From: an uncultured Oscillospiraceae bacterium
GTDB lineage: Bacteria > Bacillota > Clostridia > Oscillospirales > Oscillospiraceae
Assembly: GCA_934552825.1 (NCBI GenBank)
Contig: CAKTEQ010000001.1
Location: forward strand, 372,001 to 436,000
DNA: 64,000 nt
Direction: 5' to 3'
Position 1 is the first letter of the stretch, and each line of letters starts with the position of its first letter. Both the position numbers and the translations under genes were made by a program. Below are positions 51,994 to 60,595 of this stretch, piece by piece. A model generated the notes under the pieces. It made no database searches. It was given only the letters and a program-made list of their open reading frames with translations, and was not told the DNA's origin.

Positions 51994-52848
51994 ATGGCAT
52001 TAGGCAAAGGGCTTGGGGCCCTTCTCGGAGAAGAGGCGGCCTACACAGCAAAAGAAAACAGCGCGAAAACGCTGCCCATAACCAAAATCGAAGCCCGCTC
52101 CGACCAGCCCAGAAAGAAATTTGACGAAGCCGCGCTCAATGAACTGGCGGAGAGCATAAAAAAACACGGTATACTCCAGCCCATAACGGTGCGCCGTCTG
52201 TCGACAGGTTATTATAGTATAATCGCCGGCGAACGCCGATGGCGTGCCGCCCGTCTTGCCGGGCTCAGAGAAGTGCCGGTAAATATAATCGAGGCAGATG
52301 ACAAAAAGGCCAAGGAACTGGCGCTTATCGAGAATCTTCAGCGTGAGGACCTGGACGATATGGAGATCGCCTGTGGCTTTAAATCCCTCATGGAAGAATT
52401 TGGGATGACCCAGGAGGCAGTTGCGGAACAGATGGGCATAAGCCGCAGCGCCGTGGCGAACACTGTGCGCCTGCTTAATCTGCCGGAAAAGCTCCAGAAT
52501 ATGATACGTTCCGGTGAGCTTACAGCCGGACACGCAAGAGCGCTTATGCGCATCCAAGACGCTTCCCAGCAGCAGGCCGCGGCGGAGATCATTGTAAAAA
52601 ACCAGCTTTCCGTGCGCCAGGCTGAGCAGCTCTGCGCCAGGCTGGCCGCTGAGCGTCCGAAAAAGGATGCGCCCGCTGTGGGAATTACGGTAAATTACCT
52701 CAGCGACGTGGAAAAAGCTCTCTCCGGCGTGCTGGGGCACAAAGTGACCATCGCCAGCGGCAAGAAAAAGGGTAAAATAGAAATTGAATACTACGGCGGC
52801 GACGACCTCCAGGCACTCATCGACGCTCTCAGTAAAATCAAGCTTTAA
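51994..52848 (+). CDS. parB: Chromosome-partitioning protein ParB (Spo0J)
   Basis: 284 aa; the ATG follows the parA stop directly. The N-terminus MALGKGLGALLG is the ParA-stimulating motif of Spo0J. CTP-binding domain motifs: ITKIEARSDQPRKKFD, GERRWRAARLAGL, ENLQREDLDDMEIA. HTH: MTQEAVAEQMGISRSAVANT. A C-terminal dimer domain follows. It loads at parS; two near-consensus sites lie 0.9 kb upstream. Confidence 0.96.
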   Translation: MALGKGLGALLGEEAAYTAKENSAKTLPITKIEARSDQPRKKFDEAALNELAESIKKHGILQPITVRRLSTGYYSIIAGERRWRAARLAGLREVPVNIIEADDKKAKELALIENLQREDLDDMEIACGFKSLMEEFGMTQEAVAEQMGISRSAVANTVRLLNLPEKLQNMIRSGELTAGHARALMRIQDASQQQAAAEIIVKNQLSVRQAEQLCARLAAERPKKDAPAVGITVNYLSDVEKALSGVLGHKVTIASGKKKGKIEIEYYGGDDLQALIDALSKIKL

Positions 52849-52863
52849 CGGAGGACGAGGAAA

Positions 52864-53373
52864 ATGCAGGAGGATAATAAAGGAAGGAAGAGCCGCAACA
52901 GGATAGCCGTATATCTCATGGTGCTGTTTCTTGTGGCGTTTCTTCTGATGCTGTTTTCTTATCTTGTTTCCGAACGGAACAACGCCATCGCCATGGAAAA
53001 CCTGACGAACTCTCATTCCCAGGCTACGGCGTCCGCTTTTGAGAACATCGAACTTCTCCAAAAGGAGAACGAAACGCTGAAGGATGAGGCCGCCGCGAAC
53101 GAAAAAGAGCGGCAGGAGCTTCTTGATAAAGTTGAGTCCCTCGAAAACCAGGTAGACGACCTCACTGAAGAGAATGAAGCCCTGAAAGATGCTGCACAGG
53201 ATAACGAGAAAGCGGTAGAACTGCTGCTCTCCCTGGAGCACGCCGCCGCCGCAAACGACTCTGCCGCAGCCAAAAGCGTCATCTCCCAAGCGAAGAAAAG
53301 CGGCGCTTCATTCACCCAGGCTCTTACCGAGTCTCAGCTCGGCAGATGGAATGAACTCAGCAAAAAGTTCTGA
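52864..53373 (+). CDS. Unknown single-pass membrane protein with coiled coil
   Basis: 169 aa, family not recognised. A basic start (GRKSRNR), one membrane helix at about 14-36 (VYLMVLFLVAFLLMLFSYLV), then a long coiled coil at about 60-115 with E/K/L heptads (LLQKENETLKDEAA, LESLENQ-like), and an Ala/Ser-rich helical tail. It starts 15 bases after parB with GGAGGACGAGG upstream, so it is probably cotranscribed with parAB. The shape resembles small divisome or envelope proteins (FtsL/DivIC-like, without homology claimed). A role near segregation is only suggested by position. Confidence 0.8.
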   Translation: MQEDNKGRKSRNRIAVYLMVLFLVAFLLMLFSYLVSERNNAIAMENLTNSHSQATASAFENIELLQKENETLKDEAAANEKERQELLDKVESLENQVDDLTEENEALKDAAQDNEKAVELLLSLEHAAAANDSAAAKSVISQAKKSGASFTQALTESQLGRWNELSKKF

Positions 53374-53425
53374 TTGTCCCCATAATTAAGTAATAAATGC
53401 AACTTTGAAAGGTGTGTAATATAAA

Positions 53426-54730
53426 ATGCTCGACATTAGATTTGTCAGAGAAAATCCGGATATCGTAAAAGAAAACATAAAGAAAAAGTTCCAGGACGCA
53501 AAGCTTCCTTTGGTGGACGAAGTTCTGGAGCTGGACAAGGCGAACCGCGCTGCCATTCAGGAGGCGAGCGAGCTGCGCGCTTCCAGAAACACCCTCTCCA
53601 AGCAGGTCGGCGCGCTGATGGGACAGGCCAAGAAGGATCCCTCCAAGACCGCAGAAGCCGAAGCCGTCAAGGCCCAGGTCAAGGCCCAGGCGGAACGCCT
53701 TGCCGAACTGGAAAAGCAGGAGGCGGAGCTTGCCGAGCGCATCCACAGGATCATGCTCGTCATCCCCAATATCATCGACGACAGCGTTCCCATCGGCCCC
53801 GACGACAGCTGCAACGTAGAGGTGGAGCGCTTCGGTGACCCTGTGGTGCCCGATTTTGAGATCCCTTACCACACAGAGATCATGGAAAGCTTCAACGGCG
53901 TCGATATGGACAGCGCCGGGCGCGTAGCCGGCAACGGTTTTTATTATCTCATGGGCGACATTGCACGTCTTCACGAAGCTGTCCTGGCGTATGCCCGGGA
54001 TTTCATGATAAACAAGGGCTTCATCTTCTGCATTCCGCCCTTCATGATCCATGGCAACGTGGTGGAAGGCGTCATGAGCCAGACGGATATGGAGGCCATG
54101 ATGTATAAGATCGAGGGTGAGGACCTCTATCTCATCGGCACCAGCGAGCACTCCATGATAGGTAAATTCATCGACCAGATAATTCCCGAGGAAACGCTGC
54201 CCCAGACTCTCACAAGCTATTCCCCCTGCTTCCGCAAGGAAAAGGGCGCCCACGGCATCGAGGAGCGCGGCGTCTACCGCATCCACCAGTTCGAAAAGCA
54301 GGAAATGATCGTCGTCTGCAAACCCGAGGACAGCAGGGAGTGGTACGAGAAGATGTGGCGCTACTCCGTTGAACTGTTCCGCAGCATGGAGATACCCGTA
54401 CGCCAGCTGGAGTGCTGCTCCGGTGACCTGGCGGACCTGAAGGTCAAGTCCTGCGACATCGAGGCCTGGTCCCCCAGACAGCAGAAATACTTTGAGGTAT
54501 GCTCCTGCTCCAACCTGGGCGACGCTCAGGCCCGCCGCCTGAAAATGCGCGTAAAGGGCGCGGACGGCAAAATGTATCTGCCCCACACCCTCAACAATAC
54601 AGTCGTCGCTCCCCCCAGAATGCTCATCGCGTTCCTGGAAAATCATCTTCAGGCGGACGGCAGCGTTACTATCCCCGAGGTCCTCTGGTCCTACATGGGC
54701 GGCACAAAGGTCCTCATCCCCAAGAAATAA
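53426..54730 (+). CDS. serS: Seryl-tRNA synthetase
   Basis: 434 aa class II synthetase. N-terminal tRNA-binding coiled coil at about 25-105, motif 2 FRKEKGAHGIEERGVYRIHQ, motif 3 NTVVAPPRMLIAFLENH. Two active-site signatures differ from the common bacterial form: GTSEHSMI where many have TAE-containing sequence, and EERGV where TRGL is usual. It charges tRNA-Ser (and tRNA-Sec where present). Start ATG 53426 follows AAAGGTGTG. It lies 52 bases after the coiled-coil protein. Confidence 0.94.
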   Translation: MLDIRFVRENPDIVKENIKKKFQDAKLPLVDEVLELDKANRAAIQEASELRASRNTLSKQVGALMGQAKKDPSKTAEAEAVKAQVKAQAERLAELEKQEAELAERIHRIMLVIPNIIDDSVPIGPDDSCNVEVERFGDPVVPDFEIPYHTEIMESFNGVDMDSAGRVAGNGFYYLMGDIARLHEAVLAYARDFMINKGFIFCIPPFMIHGNVVEGVMSQTDMEAMMYKIEGEDLYLIGTSEHSMIGKFIDQIIPEETLPQTLTSYSPCFRKEKGAHGIEERGVYRIHQFEKQEMIVVCKPEDSREWYEKMWRYSVELFRSMEIPVRQLECCSGDLADLKVKSCDIEAWSPRQQKYFEVCSCSNLGDAQARRLKMRVKGADGKMYLPHTLNNTVVAPPRMLIAFLENHLQADGSVTIPEVLWSYMGGTKVLIPKK

Positions 54731-54757
54731 ATAACAACATTCGGAGGAGACAGGGAA

Positions 54758-55210
54758 ATGAAAAAATTGATAGCTGAATTCAAAGAGTTTATCCAGCGCG
54801 GCAATGTTCTGGATATGGCGATAGGCGTCATCATCGCCACAGCCTTCGGCAAAATAACGACCTCCCTCGTAAACGACGTGTTCATGCCCTTCATAAGCTG
54901 GATAGTCGGCTCCCGGGACATGACTGCCCTTAACATCATCGTCCGCCCCGCAGTGCTGGACGAGGCGGGCGAAGTCGTGAAAGAGGGGATAACCCTCGGT
55001 TTCGGCACGTTCCTCGGGACAATTATCGACTTCATCCTCGTCGCCCTTGTTGTGTTCGCCATTGTAAAGGCGTTCAACAAAGCCCACGAGATGTCGGAAG
55101 CGCGCAGGAAGAAAGAGGAAGAGGAGGCTGCCGCCGAAGAACCCGCGGCTCCCACCACCGAAGAACTCCTGGCAGAGATCCGGGACCTGCTCAAGGAACA
55201 GCAGAAATAA
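54758..55210 (+). CDS. mscL: Large-conductance mechanosensitive channel MscL
   Basis: 150 aa. N-terminal amphipathic helix (EFKEFIQRGNVLDMAIGVII), TM1 with the gate region, a short loop, TM2 (GTFLGTIIDFILVALVVFAI), and an Ala/Glu-rich C-terminal helix bundle. A pentameric emergency release valve of the inner membrane. Its stop shares a base with the rsmG start. Confidence 0.96.
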   Translation: MKKLIAEFKEFIQRGNVLDMAIGVIIATAFGKITTSLVNDVFMPFISWIVGSRDMTALNIIVRPAVLDEAGEVVKEGITLGFGTFLGTIIDFILVALVVFAIVKAFNKAHEMSEARRKKEEEEAAAEEPAAPTTEELLAEIRDLLKEQQK

Positions 55211-55914
55211 TGCAGGATATAATTCTGACAGCCTTGAAATCAGTTGACATAACTCCTTCTTCAGGCCAGCTGAGCCAGCTTGAGACTTTTGCGGATGTCC
55301 TCGTGGAGCGCAATAAAGTGATGAATCTAACGGGCATCACCGACCCGGAAGGCATCGCCTATAATCACTTTGCTGACAGCGCGGCGCCGCTGCCTATGAT
55401 CCCCCGGGATGCCCGGGTCATAGACGTGGGCACGGGGGCAGGTTTCCCCGGTGTGCCTATGAAAATACTGCGTCCTGATATTGATATGACTCTTTTTGAC
55501 AGTCTTCTCAAGCGCATCGAGTTCCTTGAGGACGCCTGCGCCGCGGTGGGCATCAGTGCTCGCCGCGTACACGGCAGGGCGGAGGAGGCCGGCCGCGATC
55601 CGGAATTCAGGGAGCAGTTTGACTGCGCCGTCTCCAGGGCAGTCGCGCGGCTTGACATGCTCTGCGAGCTGTGTCTGCCCTTTGTAAAGCCCGGCGGCGC
55701 ATTCCTCGCCATGAAGTCCTCCCACGCGGAGGAGGAGGCCTCCGCCGCTGACAGCGTATGCGCGGAGCTGGGCGCCGTCCGTGAGAGCGTCTTCGACTAT
55801 AATATCCGCGGCGTCGCCTGCCGGGTGTACGTCATCCGCAAAACTGCGCGGACGCCTGACGCCTATCCCCGCCGTTTTGCAAAAATGAAGAAGATCTACG
55901 GCATAAAACAGTAA
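55210..55914 (+). CDS. rsmG: 16S rRNA (guanine-N7) methyltransferase RsmG
   Basis: 234 aa. SAM-binding motif IDVGTGAGFPGVPMKIL, with FADSAAPL before it and SRAVARLDMLCELCLPFVKP after it, typical of GidB/RsmG. It methylates G527 of 16S rRNA. Overlaps mscL by one base (TAATG). In Bacillus this gene sits beside mnmG and noc; here it is about 4 kb past noc, on the far side of serS and mscL. Confidence 0.95.
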   Translation: MQDIILTALKSVDITPSSGQLSQLETFADVLVERNKVMNLTGITDPEGIAYNHFADSAAPLPMIPRDARVIDVGTGAGFPGVPMKILRPDIDMTLFDSLLKRIEFLEDACAAVGISARRVHGRAEEAGRDPEFREQFDCAVSRAVARLDMLCELCLPFVKPGGAFLAMKSSHAEEEASAADSVCAELGAVRESVFDYNIRGVACRVYVIRKTARTPDAYPRRFAKMKKIYGIKQ

Positions 55915-55930
55915 AAACAGCAGAAAATAG

Positions 55931-55959
55931 TTGAAGTTATGCCTAAAACGTGGTATAAT
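55931..55959 (+). promoter_or_regulatory. Promoter of the MgsA-like gene
   Basis: TTGAAG (55931-55936), 17 bases, TATAAT (55954-55959). Confidence 0.75.
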
Positions 55960-55999
55960 AAATTGTTAAACGAACAGGCTGTGAAAGGAAGGTCAAACA

Positions 56000-56404
56000 A
56001 TGAACATAGCACTTTTGGCGCACGACACAAAAAAAGAACTCATGGTTCAGTTCTGTATAGCATACTGCGGCATACTTTCCAGACACAACATCTGTGCGAC
56101 CAACACCACAGGGCGTTTGGTGAGCGAGGCGACGGGTCTGCCCATCACGCTGTGCCTTCCCTGCACGCAGGGCGGCAGCCAGCAGATAGGCATGCGCATC
56201 TCCTACAACGAGATCGACCTGGTGATTTATTTCTGCGATCCCACAGAGCGCGACAACTCTGACGTTAACGATATCACCCGCCTGTGCGACCAGCACAATG
56301 TTCCCATTGCGACGAACTCCGCAACCGCAGAGGTGCTTATACACGGTCTTGATCAGGGTCTTCTGGATTGGCGAAATATCGTCAACCCCCAGAACAACAA
56401 GTAA
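56000..56404 (+). CDS. Methylglyoxal synthase-like protein lacking catalytic residues
   Basis: 134 aa, colinear with MgsA: start IALLAHDTKKELM, CATNTTGRLVSEATGL, GGSQQIG, DLVIYFCDP, VPIATNSATAEVLI. In true MgsA the central motif is GGDQQ(I/V)G with the catalytic Asp; here it is Ser60. The loop carrying the active-site His (DPL...PHxPDV) is two residues shorter and reads DPTERDNSDV, with no His. The fold should be kept, but conversion of dihydroxyacetone phosphate to methylglyoxal is doubtful. AAGGAAGG precedes the ATG. The T-box leader of hisS follows. Confidence 0.85.
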   Translation: MNIALLAHDTKKELMVQFCIAYCGILSRHNICATNTTGRLVSEATGLPITLCLPCTQGGSQQIGMRISYNEIDLVIYFCDPTERDNSDVNDITRLCDQHNVPIATNSATAEVLIHGLDQGLLDWRNIVNPQNNK

Positions 56405-56412
56405 AAATTTTC

Positions 56413-56650
56413 ACTGTCCCGCGAAGACGGAGCAGGAGTACCCCGGGCGTCCGGCACAGAGAGAGAGGGCACAGGCTGAAACCCCCTTGCGGCAGCGCCC
56501 CCGGGAAGACAGCTCCACCAGCGGCACGCGGCGGCTTCCCGCGGAAAGCGAAGCACTGAGGGAAGAGGACAAACACGTCCTTTTCCGAATTTGGGTGGCA
56601 CCACGAAGCGTAATGCTCTCGTCCCAAACGCAGGGGACGGGAGCATTTTT
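56413..56650 (+). promoter_or_regulatory. T-box riboswitch (histidine) with terminator
   Basis: An AGAGAGAG stretch (56458-56467), AGGCTGAAA, and the hallmark T-box TGGGTGGCACCACG (56591-56605) precede a strong terminator: 56612-56625 pairs with 56634-56647, then T5. Uncharged tRNA binding would favour the antiterminator. A CAC in CGAAGCACTGAG (56554-56556) is the likely His specifier codon, inferred from hisS downstream. It accounts for most of the 289-base gap before hisS. Confidence 0.93.
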
Positions 56651-56693
56651 ATAGCCCCCCCGCCTGGAAAAACAATGAATTGGAGTTGATACT

Positions 56694-58049
56694 ATGCTCA
56701 AACCCCGCACATTATCCGGCTTTATGGAACTGCTCCCCGCACCTCAGGTGCAGATGGAGCGCATCATGGAAATTCTGCGCCATACATATTCCCTCTACGG
56801 CTTCACGCCCCTGGACACGCCCATCATCGAGTCCAGCGAGGTGCTTCTCGCAAAGGGCGGCGGCGAGACAGAAAAGCAGATATACCGTTTCACCAAAGGT
56901 GACAGCGACCTCTCCCTGCGTTTTGACCTGACGGTCCCTTTGGCAAAATACGTGGCGATAAACTACGGTCAGCTCAGCTTTCCTTTCCGCCGCTATCAGA
57001 TAGGTAAGGTATACCGGGGCGAGCGCGCTCAGCGGGGCCGCTTCCGTGAATTTTATCAGGCGGACATCGACATTATCGGCGACGGCAAGCTGGATATCAT
57101 AAACGAGGCTGAGATACCCAGCATAATCTACAAAACCTTCACGACCCTCGGTCTGAAAAAGTTCTGCATCCGCGTGAACAACCGCAAGATACTCAACGGC
57201 TTCTACGCCATGCTGGGGCTCACCGAAAAATCCGGGGACATCATGCGCACCGTTGATAAGATAGATAAGATCGGCCCCCAGGCCGTCGGGGATATCCTCA
57301 CCGGTGAGGACGTGGCCATTTCCCGGGAAAGTGCTGATGAGATACTCAGATTTATCGCCATCAAAGGTACGAACGAAGAGGTCATCCAGGCGCTGGAGGG
57401 TTACCGGGGCCGCAATAAGGTCTTCGACGAAGGCCTCACCGAACTGGAGACTGTCGTAAAATACCTGGGCGAGTTCGGCGTACCTCAGGAGAACTTCTCT
57501 GTGGATCTGACTATCGCCCGAGGTCTCGACTATTATACCGGCACCGTCTATGAGACGACCATGACCGACCATCCTGAGATAGGCTCCATATGCTCCGGCG
57601 GCCGCTACGACAATCTTGCGGAGTACTATACGGACAAAGCGCTGCCCGGCGTCGGCATCTCCATCGGTCTTACCCGCCTCTTCTATGTCCTGGGCGAGCA
57701 GAAATACCTGAGCGACACCATGCTCACTGCGCCTGCCGATGTGCTCATACTGCCCATGTCAGAGGATCTCGCTCCCGCCATCGCGCTCGCCACGAAGCTC
57801 CGTGAAAAGGGCATCCGCACTCAGCTCCACTGCGAGCAGAAGAAGTTCAAGGCGAAGATGAGCTATGCCGACAAGCTCGGCATTCCCTACGTTATCTTCC
57901 TTGGCGAGGACGAGATAAATTCCGGCACTGTCACCTGCAAGGACCTGACGAAGGGCGAGCAGACAACGCTGGACTTCGACGCCACGGTCGAGCTTCTCAA
58001 AGCGGGACTCGCGGAGAAAAATTCCGGCACTGTCATCGTGGATAAATGA
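56694..58049 (+). CDS. hisS: Histidyl-tRNA synthetase
   Basis: 451 aa class II synthetase. Motif 1 region YGFTPLDTPIIESSEVLL, motif 2 FRRYQIGKVYRGERAQRGR, His-specific LTIARGLDYYTGTVYE and motif 3 GISIGLTRL are all present, with a C-terminal anticodon-binding domain (ADVLILPMSEDLAP). GGAG lies 8 bases before the ATG. It is controlled by the upstream T-box. Confidence 0.96.
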   Translation: MLKPRTLSGFMELLPAPQVQMERIMEILRHTYSLYGFTPLDTPIIESSEVLLAKGGGETEKQIYRFTKGDSDLSLRFDLTVPLAKYVAINYGQLSFPFRRYQIGKVYRGERAQRGRFREFYQADIDIIGDGKLDIINEAEIPSIIYKTFTTLGLKKFCIRVNNRKILNGFYAMLGLTEKSGDIMRTVDKIDKIGPQAVGDILTGEDVAISRESADEILRFIAIKGTNEEVIQALEGYRGRNKVFDEGLTELETVVKYLGEFGVPQENFSVDLTIARGLDYYTGTVYETTMTDHPEIGSICSGGRYDNLAEYYTDKALPGVGISIGLTRLFYVLGEQKYLSDTMLTAPADVLILPMSEDLAPAIALATKLREKGIRTQLHCEQKKFKAKMSYADKLGIPYVIFLGEDEINSGTVTCKDLTKGEQTTLDFDATVELLKAGLAEKNSGTVIVDK

Positions 58050-58050
58050 T

Positions 58051-58680
58051 ATGAACATGGATATAAAGTTCGCGTTTTTCGAGAAGCTGGAAAAGTGCGG
58101 CGTGTTCAGCTTGATAGACAGCTTCTTTGCCTCCGGCGACTTTGCGGCGCTGGCAGGGGAGGCGCAGCCCTTCCGCATGAACATCGGTCCCAAGGGGCTG
58201 ACAATAATCTCTCCTGACGGCTCCCGGGAGTATGCCCGCCAGCGCTTTGAGGACAGCCGGGTGCCGGATATGCCCGCAAACCTCCTCCGGGACTTCATGG
58301 GCATCGTCATTGAATACTGCCAGGAGCACCACGGGGAATATGAATACCGCTTCGCCCCCAGGGAACTCTCCGAGGATGAGATAAACCCTGCCGAAGCACG
58401 GCTCGTGGAGTTCACCCGGGATATTTCATCGCCGGACACTCCAGTGCCCGGCACTGGCTTCGGCTTTCACAATCGCCCCGGCGGCGACTTTGGCGGCAGC
58501 CGTCCAGGCAGCGGCAGCGGCAATTACCGGATATATAACCGTCCGGGCGGCGACTATTCCGGTCCCCGGACCGGCGGTGTGCCTGTCTCGTCATACGGCG
58601 CAGTTCGCCGTCAGAGCAGCATATCCCCCGTTCCCGACGCTCGCCCCTCGGGGTACGTTATCGGCGTAATGAAAAAATAA
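58051..58680 (+). CDS. Unknown protein with Gly/Pro/Ser-rich tail, between hisS and aspS
   Basis: 209 aa, not recognised. Residues 1-125 look like a small mixed alpha/beta domain (FFEKLEKCGVFSLIDSFFAS, PFRMNIGPKGLTIISPDGS, YRFAPRELSEDE). Residues 130-209 are low complexity with a repeated NRPGGDF/NRPGGDY unit and end in GYVIGVMKK. It starts one base after the hisS stop (an ATG two codons in, 58057, is an alternative) and ends 20 bases before aspS, so it shares the T-box-controlled transcript. No signal peptide or membrane helix. Confidence 0.75.
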   Translation: MNMDIKFAFFEKLEKCGVFSLIDSFFASGDFAALAGEAQPFRMNIGPKGLTIISPDGSREYARQRFEDSRVPDMPANLLRDFMGIVIEYCQEHHGEYEYRFAPRELSEDEINPAEARLVEFTRDISSPDTPVPGTGFGFHNRPGGDFGGSRPGSGSGNYRIYNRPGGDYSGPRTGGVPVSSYGAVRRQSSISPVPDARPSGYVIGVMKK

Positions 58681-58700
58681 TTTTGGGAGTTGATATTAAA

Positions 58701-60479
58701 ATGTTCCAGTCCAGAACTCACACTTGCAATGAACTTCGCATAGAAAATGCCGGCGAGAATGTTACTATCGTCGGTTGGATGGAAAATGTCCGCGTAGTCA
58801 GCGCGAACCTCGCTTTTGTGGTCATGCGGGACTTTTACGGCACCACCCAGGTCGTCGCCGAGACGGACGCGATGGTGAATATCTTCAAGGGCATCAACAA
58901 GGAGTCCACACTCTCCATTTCCGGCGTTGTCCGGGAGCGCTCTTCCAAGAACCCCGACCTGGCCACAGGCGATATCGAGGTCGTTCCCGAGCGCGTTGAG
59001 GTGCTCGGCAAGTGCATACACAATGAGCTGCCCTTCCAGATAAACCGCAGCCGTGAGGCAGATGAGACTCAGCGGCTCAAGTACCGCTATCTGGACCTGC
59101 GCAACCCCGCCGTAAAGAAGAACATCATCCTTCGCTGCAACGTCATCGCCGCCCTCCGCGCCGCGATGCTCAGCGAGGGCTTCCTCGAGATAACCACTCC
59201 CATACTCACGGCGTCCTCCCCCGAGGGCGCAAGAGATTATCTCGTTCCCAGCCGCAAGCACCCCGGCAAGTTTTACGCTCTGCCTCAGGCGCCCCAGCAG
59301 TTCAAGCAGCTTCTCATGACAGCAGGCTTTGACCGCTATTTCCAGATAGCTCCCTGCTTCCGTGACGAGGACGCCCGCGGCGACCGTTCTCCCGGCGAGT
59401 TCTACCAGCTCGATATGGAGATGGCGTTTGCCACTCAGGAGGATGTTTTCGCTGTTCTGGAGCGTGTGCTCCCACCGATCTTCGCAAAATACGGCACATA
59501 TAACATTGCTTCCGAAGCTCCCTTCAGACGTATCGCATATCTGGACGCGATGGAGACCTACGGCTCTGATAAGCCCGACCTGCGTATCGACCTGACCGTG
59601 CAGGACGCCACCGGGCTTCTCGCCGGCTGCGGCTTCGGTCCCTTTGAGGGTAATACGGTCAAGGCTATCGTCGTAACCGGTTTCGAGGGTACAAGAAAGC
59701 AGATCGATGCTCTCTGCGCCGACGTTGAGGTCCAGTCCGGCAACAAGGCTTACTGGTTCCGCTATGACGAAAACGGCGAGATCGTCGGCGGCATCGCTAA
59801 ATTCATCCAGCCCATCAAGGATGCTGTAGTTGAAACGCTGGGCCTTGAGAAGGGCTGCTTCGTTGGTCTCACGGCAGGCGAAAAGCTCGCCGCTCAGAAG
59901 ACCGCCGGCGTCCTGCGCAATAAACTCGGTGCCTTCTGCCCCAACCACATGGACAGGGAGCGCTACGAGTTCTGCTGGATAGTGGATTTCCCCATGTACG
60001 AGATAGGTGACGAGAGCGGCGAGATGGAATTCTGCCACAACCCCTTCTCCATGCCCAACGGCGGCCTTGAGACGCTGCTCAAGGCTGAGCGGGGCGAGAT
60101 CGATCCTCTCACCATCACCGCCGACCAGTACGACCTGGTGTGCAACGGCGTGGAACTCAGCTCCGGCGCCGTCCGCAACCATGATCCCGAGATCATGGTA
60201 AAGGCTTTCGAGCTTGTCAAGCTGGGTGAGGACGATGTTAAGGCGAAATTCCCCGCCATGTACAACGCTTTCACGTATGGTGCGCCTCCTCACGCGGGCA
60301 TCGCCCCCGGCGTCGACCGTATGGTCATGCTGCTGGCAGGGGAGGACTCCATCCGCGAGATAATCCCGTTCCCCATGAACAAGAACGCCCAGGACGTAAT
60401 GATGGGCGCACCTTCCTTCGTGGATCAAAAGCAGCTCGATGAGCTGAACATCGCGATCACGGCAAAAGAAGAAGAGTGA
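58701..60479 (+). CDS. aspS: Aspartyl-tRNA synthetase
   Basis: 592 aa from ATG 58701 (GGGAG 11 bases upstream). OB-fold anticodon domain (VTIVGWMENVRVVSANLAFV), class II catalytic domain with motif 2 region FRDEDARGDRSPGEFYQLD, a bacterial-type GAD insertion at about 290-410, and motif 3 GIAPGVDRMVMLLAG. Cotranscribed with hisS, a common Firmicutes arrangement. A terminator follows. Confidence 0.96.
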   Translation: MFQSRTHTCNELRIENAGENVTIVGWMENVRVVSANLAFVVMRDFYGTTQVVAETDAMVNIFKGINKESTLSISGVVRERSSKNPDLATGDIEVVPERVEVLGKCIHNELPFQINRSREADETQRLKYRYLDLRNPAVKKNIILRCNVIAALRAAMLSEGFLEITTPILTASSPEGARDYLVPSRKHPGKFYALPQAPQQFKQLLMTAGFDRYFQIAPCFRDEDARGDRSPGEFYQLDMEMAFATQEDVFAVLERVLPPIFAKYGTYNIASEAPFRRIAYLDAMETYGSDKPDLRIDLTVQDATGLLAGCGFGPFEGNTVKAIVVTGFEGTRKQIDALCADVEVQSGNKAYWFRYDENGEIVGGIAKFIQPIKDAVVETLGLEKGCFVGLTAGEKLAAQKTAGVLRNKLGAFCPNHMDRERYEFCWIVDFPMYEIGDESGEMEFCHNPFSMPNGGLETLLKAERGEIDPLTITADQYDLVCNGVELSSGAVRNHDPEIMVKAFELVKLGEDDVKAKFPAMYNAFTYGAPPHAGIAPGVDRMVMLLAGEDSIREIIPFPMNKNAQDVMMGAPSFVDQKQLDELNIAITAKEEE

Positions 60480-60487
60480 TCCTTCCA

Positions 60488-60525
60488 AAGCCCGGGCACA
60501 GAGCATCCCTGCCCGGGCTTGTTTT
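60488..60525 (+). terminator. Terminator after aspS
   Basis: An 11-bp stem AAGCCCGGGCA (60488-60498) pairing with 60510-60520, then GTTTT. Confidence 0.88.
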
Positions 60526-60529
60526 AGTG

Positions 60530-60559
60530 TTGGACATTTCCCCGGCGGCTTGCTATACT
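60530..60559 (+). promoter_or_regulatory. Promoter of deoC
   Basis: TTGGAC (60530-60535), 18 bases, extended TGC-TATACT (TATACT at 60554-60559). Confidence 0.7.
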
Positions 60560-60595
60560 ATATATGAATCAATCATTCACGAAAGGATGATAACC

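Noticed and set aside
56000..56404. Plain annotation as active methylglyoxal synthase
   Set aside because: The catalytic Asp is Ser and the active-site His loop is missing, so the name would imply an activity the sequence does not support.
58611..60506. A 631-codon minus-strand frame opposite aspS
   Set aside because: aspS carries complete class II synthetase motifs on the other strand; this is its antisense.
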